Shown: positions 1-6,520, counted from the first letter of the stretch. The stretch: DNA of 7,829 nt from Bordetella parapertussis (GCA_945867725.1 CAMBJI010000088.1:1-7829), one strand, 5' to 3'. The notes: generated from the letters alone by a model not told the origin. Numbers and translations are program-made.

Positions 1-999
1 GCGCGTGCCAAGGATCCCCGCATCGTGCAAGTCATGGCCGGTCTGGCCGGTGAGCATGATGTGGTGCTGGTGGTTCGCAGTGATGGCGTGATCGCGGCGG
101 ACATTCGCCCGCTGGTGCGGCTCTCATTGACGGTAATCGCCGAGCAAAACGGCCGCCGCGAAGTGGGTACTGCCGGCGGCGGTGGTCGCTATGACTTTGC
201 TTATTTCAGCGATGAACTGCTGGAAAAATATGCCGCCGAAGCGGTGAACGCAGCGCTCGTCAATCTTGAATCACGACCAGCGCCGGCAGGTCCCATGACC
301 GTGGTACTAGGACCGGGCTGGCCGGGCGTGCTGCTGCATGAAGCGATCGGTCACGGTTTGGAAGGCGACTTCAATCGCAAGGGATCCAGCGCCTTCTCTG
401 GCCGTATCGGCCAGCGCGTTGCAGCCAAAGGCGTCACGGTGGTTGATGACGGCACTATCGCTGACCGTCGCGGTTCCCTGAACGTCGATGACGAGGGCAA
501 TCCCACTCAGTGCACCACCCTGATCGAAGATGGCATCCTAAAAGGCTACATTCAGGACACGCTGAACGCGCGGCTGATGAAAATGCCCGCAACCGGCAAC
601 GGCCGGCGCGAATCCTATGCCCACCTGCCCATGCCACGCATGACCAACACCTACATGCTGGGCGGTGACCGCGACCCAGAGGAAATCCTCGCCTCGGTAA
701 AAAATGGTCTCTATGCGGTTAACTTTGGTGGTGGCCAGGTTGACATCACCAACGGCAAATTCGTCTTTTCGGCCAGCGAGGCTTGGATGATAGAAAACGG
801 CAAGCTCGCCTACCCGGTCAAGGGCGCCACGCTGATTGGCAACGGCCCGGATGTACTGAATCGAGTGTCCATGATCGGCAATGACATGCGCCTTGATTCC
901 GGCGTTGGTGTCTGCGGCAAGGACGGGCAGAGCGTGCCGGTGGGTGTTGGTCAGCCGACCTTGCGCATCGAGGATCTCACGGTGGGCGGCACGGGCTGA
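1..999 (+). CDS. tldD: TldD metalloprotease, 5'-truncated by the window edge
   Basis: Cytoplasmic zinc metalloprotease subunit. In the known family, TldD pairs with TldE/PmbA to form a protease that degrades unfolded or small peptides; in E. coli it takes part in microcin B17 maturation and CcdA turnover. The frame is open from base 1 and ends at TGA 997-999, giving 332 residues of a protein usually about 480 long, so the N-terminal third lies outside the window. Visible features, numbered from the first codon: the [20 protein letters not shown] stretch with the HExxxH zinc motif at H113-H118; the strongly conserved [12 protein letters not shown] and [11 protein letters not shown] blocks; [20 protein letters not shown]; and the late cysteine in [10 protein letters not shown] at C305, the third metal ligand in the family. 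No frame damage is seen. tldE is not in the window, which is normal because the two genes are often unlinked. GTG 25 is an internal codon, not a start. Confidence 0.97.
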   Translation, partial: ARAKDPRIVQVMAGLAGEHDVVLVVRSDGVIAADIRPLVRLSLTVIAEQNGRREVGTAGGGGRYDFAYFSDELLEKYAAEAVNAALVNLESRPAPAGPMTVVLGPGWPGVLLHEAIGHGLEGDFNRKGSSAFSGRIGQRVAAKGVTVVDDGTIADRRGSLNVDDEGNPTQCTTLIEDGILKGYIQDTLNARLMKMPATGNGRRESYAHLPMPRMTNTYMLGGDRDPEEILASVKNGLYAVNFGGGQVDITNGKFVFSASEAWMIENGKLAYPVKGATLIGNGPDVLNRVSMIGNDMRLDSGVGVCGKDGQSVPVGVGQPTLRIEDLTVGGTG

Positions 1000-1006
1000 T
1001 TGTCTT

Positions 1007-1042
1007 CATGCTCCTCACGCTCCACACGCTCCACACACTCCT
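1007..1042. repeat. Four tandem 9-bp repeats just after tldD
   Basis: Starting eight bases after the tldD stop there are four adjacent 9-mers: CATGCTCCT, CACGCTCCA, CACGCTCCA, CACACTCCT. The middle two are identical and the outer ones differ at two positions each. It is a short minisatellite-like tract in the tldD 3' untranslated region. No function is apparent. Confidence 0.7.
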
Positions 1043-1056
1043 TACCCTGCGGATTA

Positions 1057-1086
1057 TCGGTTTGGCAAGCTGACTTGCCAAACCGA
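1057..1086. terminator. 13-bp perfect inverted repeat, possible tldD terminator or operator
   Basis: The arms TCGGTTTGGCAAG (1057-1069) and CTTGCCAAACCGA (1074-1086) are perfectly complementary around a 4-base CTGA loop. The stable hairpin sits 58 bases after the tldD stop, where a terminator is expected. Neither strand has a T-run after it, so it may act only as a weak or factor-assisted terminator or as an mRNA 3'-end stabiliser. Because it overlaps the region where the aroG leader promoter should lie, it could instead be an operator. The structure is certain; the role is not. Confidence 0.45.
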
Positions 1087-1098
1087 GGGATTTATAGC
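1070..1098 (+). promoter_or_regulatory. Candidate sigma-70 promoter for the aroG leader
   Basis: CTGACT (1070-1075) and TATAGC (1093-1098) are separated by 17 bases, each matching four of six consensus positions. Transcription would begin near 1105, giving about 33 untranslated bases before the leader peptide ATG at 1138. The -35 element falls in the loop and right arm of the inverted repeat at 1057-1086. A promoter upstream of 1138 is required by the attenuator model, but this particular pair is weak and only the best I can see. Confidence 0.3.
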
Positions 1099-1137
1099 AC
1101 CATCCGCTTTCTGACTGACGCCGACTTGAATAAAACG

Positions 1138-1209
1138 ATGTCTCTGCTGCACTTTTACTTTTTCTTTTACTTTAGCTACCCCAGCCCTACGGCGGTGGAG
1201 AAGCGGTAA
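1138..1209 (+). CDS. Phe/Tyr-rich aroG leader peptide (attenuator sensor)
   Basis: Short frame of 23 codons plus TAA, starting ATG CTG-rich (Met-Ser-Leu-Leu-His) and then FYFFFYFSY at residues 6-14: five Phe and three Tyr in nine codons, followed by a charged, Pro-containing tail. This is the signature of leader peptides such as E. coli PheL, whose translation speed reports on charged tRNA-Phe. Here both tRNA-Phe and tRNA-Tyr could be sensed. The stop codon at 1207-1209 lies just past the putative antiterminator strand (1191-1196) and 40 bases before the terminator, the spacing expected for ribosome-controlled attenuation. The next gene, aroG, makes the first committed intermediate of Phe and Tyr synthesis, so sensor and target agree. 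There is no strong Shine-Dalgarno before the ATG. The peptide probably has no function once made. Chance occurrence is unlikely given composition, position and terminator together. Confidence 0.85.
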   Translation: MSLLHFYFFFYFSYPSPTAVEKR

Positions 1210-1256
1210 GTTCACGTAAAAGTAAAGCGAACACGAACCGAATCTTAGAAACCGCC
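1191..1256 (+). promoter_or_regulatory. Putative antiterminator pairing of the aroG attenuator
   Basis: GGCGGT at 1191-1196, inside the leader peptide's 3' half, is complementary to ACCGCC at 1251-1256, the 5' arm of the terminator. GCGGT at 1203-1207 can make a shorter version of the same pairing. A ribosome stalled at the Phe/Tyr codons (1153-1179) would leave 1191-1196 free and block the terminator; a ribosome reaching the stop at 1207-1209 would cover it and let the terminator form. A further stem can form between them (CGGT 1204-1207 with ACCG 1237-1240, and GTTC 1210-1213 with GAAC 1229-1232). The complementarity is seen directly; the switching is inferred. Confidence 0.6.
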
Positions 1257-1280
1257 AGGGATGGCGGTTTTTTTATTTTT
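1249..1280 (+). terminator. Intrinsic terminator of the aroG leader
   Basis: Perfect 8-bp stem AAACCGCC (1249-1256) and GGCGGTTT (1263-1270) with loop AGGGAT, followed by TTTTATTTTT (1271-1280). This is a textbook rho-independent terminator. It ends 15 bases before the Shine-Dalgarno of aroG and 25 bases before its ATG, and it lies well beyond the tldD end, so it is placed to stop transcription between a leader and aroG. Confidence 0.9.
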
Positions 1281-1295
1281 GCGCGAAACATTCCC

Positions 1296-1300
1296 GGAGA
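1296..1300 (+). promoter_or_regulatory. aroG ribosome binding site deciding the start
   Basis: GGAGA lies five bases before ATG 1306. The in-frame ATG at 1261 is inside the terminator hairpin and has no ribosome binding site, so 1306 is taken as the start. Confidence 0.8.
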
Positions 1301-1305
1301 AACCC

Positions 1306-2367
1306 ATGCCACGCACCGATGACCTAAGGATTAGAGAGTTGAAGGAACTGACCCCACCGTCGCACCTGATACGCGAATTTCCGTGCTCGGAAAAAATCGC
1401 GACTGTCACCGCGAATTCACGTCAGGCCTTGCATCACATCTTGCATGGTCAGGACGACCGCATGATGGTCGTGATCGGACCTTGCTCGATTCACGACACC
1501 AAAGCGGCAATGGAATATGCGCGCCTGTTGGTCGAGCAGCGCGATCGATTTAAAGATGATCTCGAGATCGTTATGCGCGTCTATTTCGAGAAGCCTCGCA
1601 CCACGGTAGGCTGGAAAGGTCTGATCAATGATCCTTTTCTCGACAACAGCTTTCGCATCAATGACGGTTTGCGACTCGCGCGCGAGCTGCTGATGAATAT
1701 CAACGAGCTTGGACTGCCGGCCGGTACTGAATTTCTGGACGTGATCAGCCCACAGTACATTGCCGATCTGATCAGCTGGGGTGCCATCGGTGCTCGTACG
1801 ACTGAATCCCAAGTGCACCGTGAGCTGGCCTCAGGCTTGTCCTGTCCGGTAGGTTTTAAAAACGGCACGGATGGCAACATCAAGATTGCGGCTGACGCTA
1901 TCAAGGCAGCCTCACAACCCCACCATTTTTTGTCGGTTACCAAAGGTGGTCACTCCGCCATCGTATCCACCAACGGCAATGAAGATTGCCACATCATCCT
2001 GCGTGGCGGCAAAGCACCTAACTACGATGCGGCCAGCGTCGAAGAAGCTGCCAAAGCACTGGCATCGAACGGACTGTCCCAGAAGTTGATGATTGATTCC
2101 TCACACGCGAACAGCTCGAAGAAGCCGGAGAATCAGGTACCTGTCTGCGCTGATATTGCTGCGCAGGTCGCAGGTGGTGATGACAGGATTATTGGTGTGA
2201 TGGTCGAGTCCCACTTAGTGGCAGGCCGTCAGGATCTGGTAGCGGGCAAAGAGCTGACTTATGGTCAGTCCATTACCGATGGTTGTATTGATTGGAAGAG
2301 CAGTCTCACGGTGCTAGAGGGCTTGGCTGCGGCAGTTCGTCAGCGTCGTATTGGGAAGACGGATTGA
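1306..2367 (+). CDS. aroG: 3-deoxy-7-phosphoheptulonate synthase (class I DAHP synthase, AroG type)
   Basis: Cytoplasmic enzyme that condenses phosphoenolpyruvate with erythrose 4-phosphate to give DAHP, the entry step of the shikimate pathway to Phe, Tyr and Trp. From ATG 1306 the product is 353 residues, close to the ~350 of E. coli AroG. Metal ligands are all present: C60 in GPCSIHD, H267 in DSSHANSSK, E301 in MVESHL, D325 in SITDGCIDW. Substrate-binding blocks include RVYFEKPRTTVGWKG, GAIGARTTESQVHRE, PVGFKNGTDG, and KGGHS. The region FLDVISPQY and GLSCPVG corresponds to the allosteric Phe pocket of AroG, but I cannot tell Phe- from Tyr-sensitive forms with confidence. The gene follows a Phe/Tyr leader peptide and terminator, so expression is probably attenuated by its end products as well as by enzyme inhibition. 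It stands alone, convergent with yajQ. Confidence 0.97.
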   Translation: MPRTDDLRIRELKELTPPSHLIREFPCSEKIATVTANSRQALHHILHGQDDRMMVVIGPCSIHDTKAAMEYARLLVEQRDRFKDDLEIVMRVYFEKPRTTVGWKGLINDPFLDNSFRINDGLRLARELLMNINELGLPAGTEFLDVISPQYIADLISWGAIGARTTESQVHRELASGLSCPVGFKNGTDGNIKIAADAIKAASQPHHFLSVTKGGHSAIVSTNGNEDCHIILRGGKAPNYDAASVEEAAKALASNGLSQKLMIDSSHANSSKKPENQVPVCADIAAQVAGGDDRIIGVMVESHLVAGRQDLVAGKELTYGQSITDGCIDWKSSLTVLEGLAAAVRQRRIGKTD

Positions 2368-2433
2368 ACCTCGTTGAATCAACTTGACGGAAGCACTGCC
2401 AGAGTAGTGATGGATCCCCCCTTGCAGGGCGCA

Positions 2434-2453
2434 TCATGGCGAGTACGCCATGA
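2434..2453. repeat. 8-bp hairpin downstream of aroG
   Basis: TCATGGCG (2434-2441) and CGCCATGA (2446-2453) pair around AGTA, 66 bases after the aroG stop. No T-run follows. A second weaker pair, GTTTCA (2456-2461) and TGAAAC (2482-2487), follows directly. These may help form the aroG mRNA 3' end. Confidence 0.5.
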
Positions 2454-2502
2454 CCGTTTCACGGGCAGACCGCATGCGGCCTGAAACCCCCGCTCCACCC
2501 TG

Positions 2503-2566
2503 CGCCGGGATGACGATTTTGAAGCCAAAAGTTCTTCAAACGTCATCCCGGCGTAGGCCGGGATCC
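2503..2566. repeat. REP-like inverted repeat between convergent aroG and yajQ
   Basis: CGCCGGGATGACG (2503-2515) and CGTCATCCCGGCG (2541-2553) are perfectly complementary. The inner TTTGAAG (2518-2524) and CTTCAAA (2534-2540) continue the stem, giving about 20 pairs with one 2-base bulge and a 9-base loop. The right half also forms its own hairpin, ATCCCGGC (2545-2552) with GCCGGGAT (2557-2564) around GTAG. The sequence around 2541-2570 resembles dispersed 'GTCATYCCGGCGTAGGCCGGRATCCAG' type repeats that I recall from many proteobacterial genomes. It is the likely shared 3'-end structure for aroG and yajQ, although no T-run is present. Confidence 0.75.
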
Positions 2567-2584
2567 AGCGTCTTTAGTCTCGCC

Positions 2585-3070
2585 TCAATCCCGAAAATTA
2601 TTAAATTCCAGCGGCAAATCCGTCACATCTTTTCTCAGCATCGCCATCGTTGCCTGCAAGTCATCGCGCTTGGCGCCCGTCACGCGTAATGAATCACCCT
2701 GAATGCTCGCCTGCACTTTGATCTTGCTGTCCTTGATCAGACGCTGAATTTTTTTCGCATCCTCAGTCTCGATACCTTTTTTCACGCGGATGACCTGCTT
2801 CACCTTGTCACCGCCGATTTTCTCAACCTTGCCGATATCAAGAAAACGCACGTCCACATTGCGCTTGGCCATTTTGCCGGTCAGCACATCCCGAACCTGA
2901 CTGAGCTGAAAATCGCTGTCGGCATAAGCGGTCAGTTCGAGTTCTTTCTGCTCGACCCGCGCGTCACTGCCCTTGAAGTCAAAGCGTGTGCCGATCTCCT
3001 TGTTGGCCTGCTCGACGGCATTCTTGACTTCGACCTGATTTGCTTCCGATACAACGTCAAATGATGGCAT
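2585..3070 (-). CDS. yajQ: YajQ family nucleotide/cyclic-di-GMP-binding protein
   Basis: Small cytoplasmic protein of the UPF0234/YajQ family. Members fold as two RNA-recognition-like domains; the Xanthomonas homologue binds cyclic di-GMP and acts with a transcription factor, and other members have been reported to bind nucleic acid or nucleotides. From the ATG at 3068-3070 the product is 161 residues, the family's usual length, beginning MPSFDVVSE, the canonical YajQ N terminus. Further family blocks seen are [56 protein letters not shown] and the C-terminal [11 protein letters not shown] longer frame starting at 3166 is rejected because a perfect AGGAGG precedes the 3070 start. The gene is divergent from murB across an 83-base gap and convergent with aroG. 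Confidence 0.97.
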   Translation of the reverse strand: MPSFDVVSEANQVEVKNAVEQANKEIGTRFDFKGSDARVEQKELELTAYADSDFQLSQVRDVLTGKMAKRNVDVRFLDIGKVEKIGGDKVKQVIRVKKGIETEDAKKIQRLIKDSKIKVQASIQGDSLRVTGAKRDDLQATMAMLRKDVTDLPLEFNNFRD

Positions 3071-3078
3071 GCTGAATT

Positions 3079-3084
3079 CCTCCT
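3079..3084 (-). promoter_or_regulatory. yajQ Shine-Dalgarno
   Basis: On the minus strand a full consensus AGGAGG lies eight bases before the ATG at 3070. It fixes the yajQ start and suggests strong translation. Confidence 0.9.
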
Positions 3085-3102
3085 GAAACGGGTATGGCGC
3101 AG

Positions 3103-3108
3103 ATTCTA
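3103..3108 (-). promoter_or_regulatory. Candidate yajQ -10 element
   Basis: Read on the minus strand this is TAGAAT, five of six matches to the -10 consensus. It would start transcription near 3096, leaving about 25 untranslated bases including the Shine-Dalgarno. No good -35 is seen at 16-18 bases upstream. Confidence 0.35.
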
Positions 3109-3133
3109 GCGGAAAAAATTTGGCCAGCCCGTG

Positions 3134-3149
3134 GCCGGTATAATCCGGC
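3134..3149 (+). promoter_or_regulatory. murB -10 box TATAAT inside a GCCGG/CCGGC dyad
   Basis: A perfect TATAAT (3139-3144) lies between the complementary arms GCCGG (3134-3138) and CCGGC (3145-3149). Initiation would fall at about 3151, only a few bases before the ATG at 3154, so the murB mRNA would be almost leaderless. No clear -35 element is seen 17 bases upstream. Confidence 0.5.
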
Positions 3150-3153
3150 GCTG

Positions 3154-4182
3154 ATGAAGCCTGCACTCACCCTCCGGCACGATGTCTCTTTGCGCGAACT
3201 CAATACCTTCGGTATCGACGCGCATGCCCACACCTTTGTCAGCGTCAAAACCGTCGCAGATCTGGAAGCCATTGCCGCGGATCCCCAGCTGTCAGTACTA
3301 CCGCGCCTGATTCTGGGCGGTGGCAGTAATCTGCTGCTGACGAAGGATTTCAGCGGTCTGGTGCTGCACATGGTGAACACCGGCCGCATGGTGGTCGGCG
3401 AATCAGAACAGCAGGTAATCGTACGTGCGGGGGCAGGTGAGAACTGGCACGAGTTCGTCCAATGGACACTCGCCCAAGGTTTGCCGGGCTTGGAAAATCT
3501 TTCGCTCATTCCCGGTAGTGTAGGCGCAGCACCGATACAGAATATCGGTGCCTACGGCAGCGAACTCGCAGAATTTTTTCACTCGCTGACACTGTTTGAT
3601 TTCGTCACCCGCGAGAAGCGGGTACTCAGCCGTGATGACTGTCACTTCGGCTACCGCGACAGTATCTTCAAGCACGCATTGCGAGACAGGGCAGTGATCA
3701 TCGACGTCAGCTTTGCTCTGCCACGCCAATGGCATCCCAGCTTGCGCTACGCAGAACTGGCCGCTGAGCTTGTCGCGCAAAGCGTTTCAGACCCCACCGC
3801 ACAAGACATTGCCGACGCCGTAATCGCCATTCGCCGACGCAAGCTGCCTGATCCAGCACAGATAGGTAATGCAGGTAGTTTTTTCAAAAACCCCGTCGTC
3901 AGTCAAGAGCAGCACGCACAATTGCTGTCAAAGTATCCCCAGCTAGTCGCTTATTCGCAGTCGGATGGCAGCGTCAAACTGGCAGCAGGCTGGATGATTG
4001 ATCAGTGTGGCTGGAAAGGGCGTTCGCTAGGCGCCGCCGGCGTGCATGAAAGACAGGCGCTGGTGCTGGTGAATCGGGGTAATGCCACCGGTGCGGAGGT
4101 GCTCGCACTGGCAGAAAAAATTTCAGATGATGTTCACGCCCGCTTTGGCGTGTCGCTGGAAACTGAACCCGTTATCATTTGA
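3154..4182 (+). CDS. murB: UDP-N-acetylenolpyruvoylglucosamine reductase
   Basis: Cytoplasmic flavoenzyme that reduces UDP-GlcNAc-enolpyruvate to UDP-N-acetylmuramic acid with NADPH, the second step of peptidoglycan precursor synthesis. From ATG 3154 the protein has 342 residues, the same length as E. coli MurB. FAD-binding blocks: GGGSNLL at 55-61 and [16 protein letters not shown] from 120. The YRDS motif of type I MurB is at 167-170, its Arg168 matching E. coli Arg159. The proton-donor serine is S242 in NAGSFFKNP, and the late catalytic glutamate is E338 in LETEP, matching E. coli Glu325. An in-frame ATG at 3094 would add 20 residues unlike the family and overlaps the yajQ control region, so 3154 is preferred. 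No Shine-Dalgarno is visible before 3154, consistent with the near-leaderless promoter. The gene converges on an unrelated transporter gene; no clear terminator is seen between them. Confidence 0.96.
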   Translation: MKPALTLRHDVSLRELNTFGIDAHAHTFVSVKTVADLEAIAADPQLSVLPRLILGGGSNLLLTKDFSGLVLHMVNTGRMVVGESEQQVIVRAGAGENWHEFVQWTLAQGLPGLENLSLIPGSVGAAPIQNIGAYGSELAEFFHSLTLFDFVTREKRVLSRDDCHFGYRDSIFKHALRDRAVIIDVSFALPRQWHPSLRYAELAAELVAQSVSDPTAQDIADAVIAIRRRKLPDPAQIGNAGSFFKNPVVSQEQHAQLLSKYPQLVAYSQSDGSVKLAAGWMIDQCGWKGRSLGAAGVHERQALVLVNRGNATGAEVLALAEKISDDVHARFGVSLETEPVII

Positions 4183-4341
4183 AAAAACTGGCGCTCGCTC
4201 TTGGGTGTATATCGCCATCGCATAAGTTCTTCCATCAAGTGTCTTTCACTGACCATCAGATGACTTTGATAATGAAAAACCAGAAGCCACTTAGCAGATT
4301 CATGTCGCTATAGGGCTTGCGCCCGTCATCGATCGACAAGG

Positions 4342-6114
4342 TCAAGCCATCATTAAGTCGGACCCCGCGCCTTGAGCCTGTAGCCGCCACATTTCTGCAA
4401 ACGCTCCGTTGCCGGACGCCAGCACGCCCGGTGCACCGTCCTCGATGATGCGGCCGTCACGAAACACCAGAATCCGGTCCATTTCCACCAAGGTCGATAA
4501 GCGGTGGGCAATCACGATGGTGGTGCGGGTATCCATTAATACATGCAGTGCTTGCTGGATCTGGTACTCGGTATGGGTATCGAGAGCCGACGTTGCCTCG
4601 TCCAGTATCAGGATCGGTGCATCTTTCAAGATGGCGCGCGCAATCGAAATCCGCTGGCGTTGGCCGCCTGATAATTTGACGCCACGGTCGCCTACCAAAG
4701 TTTGGTATTGCTCAGGCAGCGTTTCGATGAATTCGTCACAACATGCCAAGCGCGCTGCGGAGATGACTTCATCGTCGGTAGCGTCGAGGCGACCGTAACG
4801 TATATTTTCCATCAAGCTGCGATGGAATAGGCTGGTGTCTTGCGCGATCATGGCAATGGCGCTGCGCAAGGTATCTTGGGTAACGTTAGCAATATCTTGG
4901 CCGTCGATCAGGATGCGGCCGCCATCAAGATCGAAATTGCGAAGGATCAGATTGACGAAGGTGCTCTTGCCACTGCCGGAGGCACCGACCAGACCGACTT
5001 TTTGTCCTGCTTCGATGATGACGGACTTGTCTTCGAAAATCGGGCGGTCCGGCTGGAATAAAAATTTCACATCCTCGAACTCAATGCGTCCGCCCTTTAA
5101 AAAAAGCGGCTCCGCATTGGGTGTATCCACCACATCGTGCGGTGCTGCGATGACGGACAATCCTTGTTCGCATTTGCCCCAAGCTTCTGTGAAATTGACA
5201 AATTGGTCGGCTAGATACCAAATGATCTGGAAGCTAGTGACGGCAACACTCATTAGCATTGCAAAATCGCCGACGGTCAGGGAGCCGGCTTGGAATAGGT
5301 AGACGGCCGTGCCGAGCAACGCGCAGACGAAAACGATCATCAGCGCATCCTGCACTACTCGCATTTGCAGGACTGCGCGGTGCAGCGCGCGCAGATCCGT
5401 GACGTTGGTGTCCACCATCCGTCCCAAGTGCGCTTGTTCATGAGCATGGCCAGCGAACAAGCGTACGTTGCCGATGTTGCCCATGCTGTCAACCACCCGC
5501 CCTACGAGCCGTGAATTGTGCTGGGAGTAGGCGAATGAACGCTGACTGATGTTGCCAAGGTAGCGCAGCGACAACGCAACGAAACTGCTGCCCCAAACAA
5601 GGAGGATGACAGCGAACGCGGGGTGTACAAGGTACATTGTCAGCAGTGCGAACAGCAGGCTTACGCTGCAAGCGAGGGCATCATCGAGGCGCTCTAGGAT
5701 GGTATTGCCACCGTCAGCAACGTCAAACAATTTGTTAGACAGATCGCCTGCAAAATTATCCTGAAACATGCGGGTCGAATGCCGCTTCAGGTGCTGAAAT
5801 AATTGCAGGATGATGGTTTGGCGAACGGCGGGAAGCAGGTGCATCCTGATCCAGTCATGGCTACGGCAGTTGACAGAGGCGACCACCCATGACAGCACGT
5901 AGAACGTCCCCGGCACCAGCACGGCAGCGACTACTGCTGGACCAACGGGCGCTGAAGCAATCGCATCAATGATGATCTTGAGACAGTAGGGCCCTAGCAA
6001 GTTGAGAAATAGCGCATCGATGATGCCGGTGCAAACGGCGACTGCGACGATTTTTCTTTGCGGTTTGGCGCAGTGCCAAAGGAACTGACGTAAGTTGGTC
6101 GGTATCGGGGTCAT
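4342..6114 (-). CDS. ABC half-exporter (fused membrane and ATPase domains)
   Basis: Inner-membrane type IV ABC exporter half-transporter of 590 residues, expected to work as a homodimer or with a partner not in the window. The N-terminal membrane domain (about 20-310) shows hydrophobic spans near 21-48, 57-81, 145-185 (two) and 255-305 (two), the usual six. The ATPase domain (about 343-580) has Walker A GASGSGKST at 377-385, signature LSGGQ at 481-485, Walker B ILILDE with D505-E506, the SALD D-loop, and H-loop H537 in AHRLST; all catalytic residues are intact. The substrate is unknown: the family includes MsbA-like lipid flippases, drug, peptide and heavy-metal conjugate exporters, and nothing here settles it. 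There is no N-terminal peptidase domain, so it is not a bacteriocin-processing exporter. ATG 6114 is preceded only by a weak purine run. It stands alone, convergent with murB and divergent from the ankyrin gene. Confidence 0.93.
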   Translation of the reverse strand: MTPIPTNLRQFLWHCAKPQRKIVAVAVCTGIIDALFLNLLGPYCLKIIIDAIASAPVGPAVVAAVLVPGTFYVLSWVVASVNCRSHDWIRMHLLPAVRQTIILQLFQHLKRHSTRMFQDNFAGDLSNKLFDVADGGNTILERLDDALACSVSLLFALLTMYLVHPAFAVILLVWGSSFVALSLRYLGNISQRSFAYSQHNSRLVGRVVDSMGNIGNVRLFAGHAHEQAHLGRMVDTNVTDLRALHRAVLQMRVVQDALMIVFVCALLGTAVYLFQAGSLTVGDFAMLMSVAVTSFQIIWYLADQFVNFTEAWGKCEQGLSVIAAPHDVVDTPNAEPLFLKGGRIEFEDVKFLFQPDRPIFEDKSVIIEAGQKVGLVGASGSGKSTFVNLILRNFDLDGGRILIDGQDIANVTQDTLRSAIAMIAQDTSLFHRSLMENIRYGRLDATDDEVISAARLACCDEFIETLPEQYQTLVGDRGVKLSGGQRQRISIARAILKDAPILILDEATSALDTHTEYQIQQALHVLMDTRTTIVIAHRLSTLVEMDRILVFRDGRIIEDGAPGVLASGNGAFAEMWRLQAQGAGSDLMMA

Positions 6115-6520
6115 GATGTTTTCTTTTGGGAATGGTCAGATCAGCCGAACGAGCCGCAACCGTAATCTGTGTACCGGACGAATGAGAACGGTTCCGCCAA
6201 GGGGCATTACGGCGGTAAGAGTGCGTTGGTTTAGGCGGCGGGCGAGGGTATGGCAGCGCTCTCGCAGGGCAAATGAGGCCGACCGGTCAAGAAAGATTGT
6301 TTGGGTGAGGTTTTGCTGTCTTAAAGGCTTAAATTTCTGTGAGTGGGAGCGCAGTCACGCGAATAAAGAGTGGTCGGATTTTGATATTGAATTCTAATTT
6401 CTTTAGAAACGGCTTTGAAATAACCCAAAGAATTCTTATCGAACTGGATGGTGATTTAGCCCCCTAGAAGACTAATCGAGAAGGGAAGGCAGGGCATAGT
6501 GCACTAGCAATTGTACTAAT
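6115..6520. other. Long non-coding interval between divergent genes, AT-rich toward the right
   Basis: About 400 bases with no gene I can support. The left half, next to the ABC gene, is moderately GC-rich and its one open frame is Arg-rich and unlike any protein I know. From about 6310 the DNA becomes AT-rich. Small structures are present: CCGCC and GGCGG arms around 6192-6215, TTTCT/AGAAA near 6400, and a perfect palindrome TAGTGCACTA at 6497-6506. It must contain the ABC gene promoter on the minus strand, but I see no convincing -35/-10 pair there. Confidence 0.6.

Noticed and set aside
1000..1137. Upstream extension of the leader peptide frame and a second overlapping frame with His-Ala-Pro repeats
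   Set aside because: The His-Ala-Pro pattern is only a translation of the 9-bp tandem repeats, and the extension has no supporting start or protein character. Only the 1138-1209 part fits a known role.
1261..1305. ATG 1261 as the aroG start
   Set aside because: It lies inside the terminator hairpin and adds 15 residues from the T-tract; ATG 1306 has a Shine-Dalgarno and gives the family length.
2472..2486. Resemblance to a Neisseriaceae DNA uptake sequence (GCGGCCTGAA)
   Set aside because: It matches no uptake-sequence dialect that I know exactly, occurs once in the window, and the genes do not look neisserial.
2450..2689. Short plus-strand frame across the aroG-yajQ gap
   Set aside because: It reads through hairpin repeats and into the antisense of yajQ; the product has no protein-like features.
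3094..3153. ATG 3094 as the murB start
   Set aside because: It would add 20 residues lacking family similarity and place the TATAAT box inside the coding region; ATG 3154 gives the standard 342 residues.
4183..4341. A terminator between murB and the ABC gene
   Set aside because: I found only a 4-bp GGGC/GCCC stem near 4313 and no hairpin followed by a T-run on either strand.
6381..6394. Second FNR site at TTGATATTGAATTC
   Set aside because: Only the left half matches the consensus; the right half does not.
6095..6397. 100-codon plus-strand frame upstream of the ankyrin gene
   Set aside because: Arg-rich composition, overlap with the ABC gene start on the other strand, and no domain or ribosome binding site.
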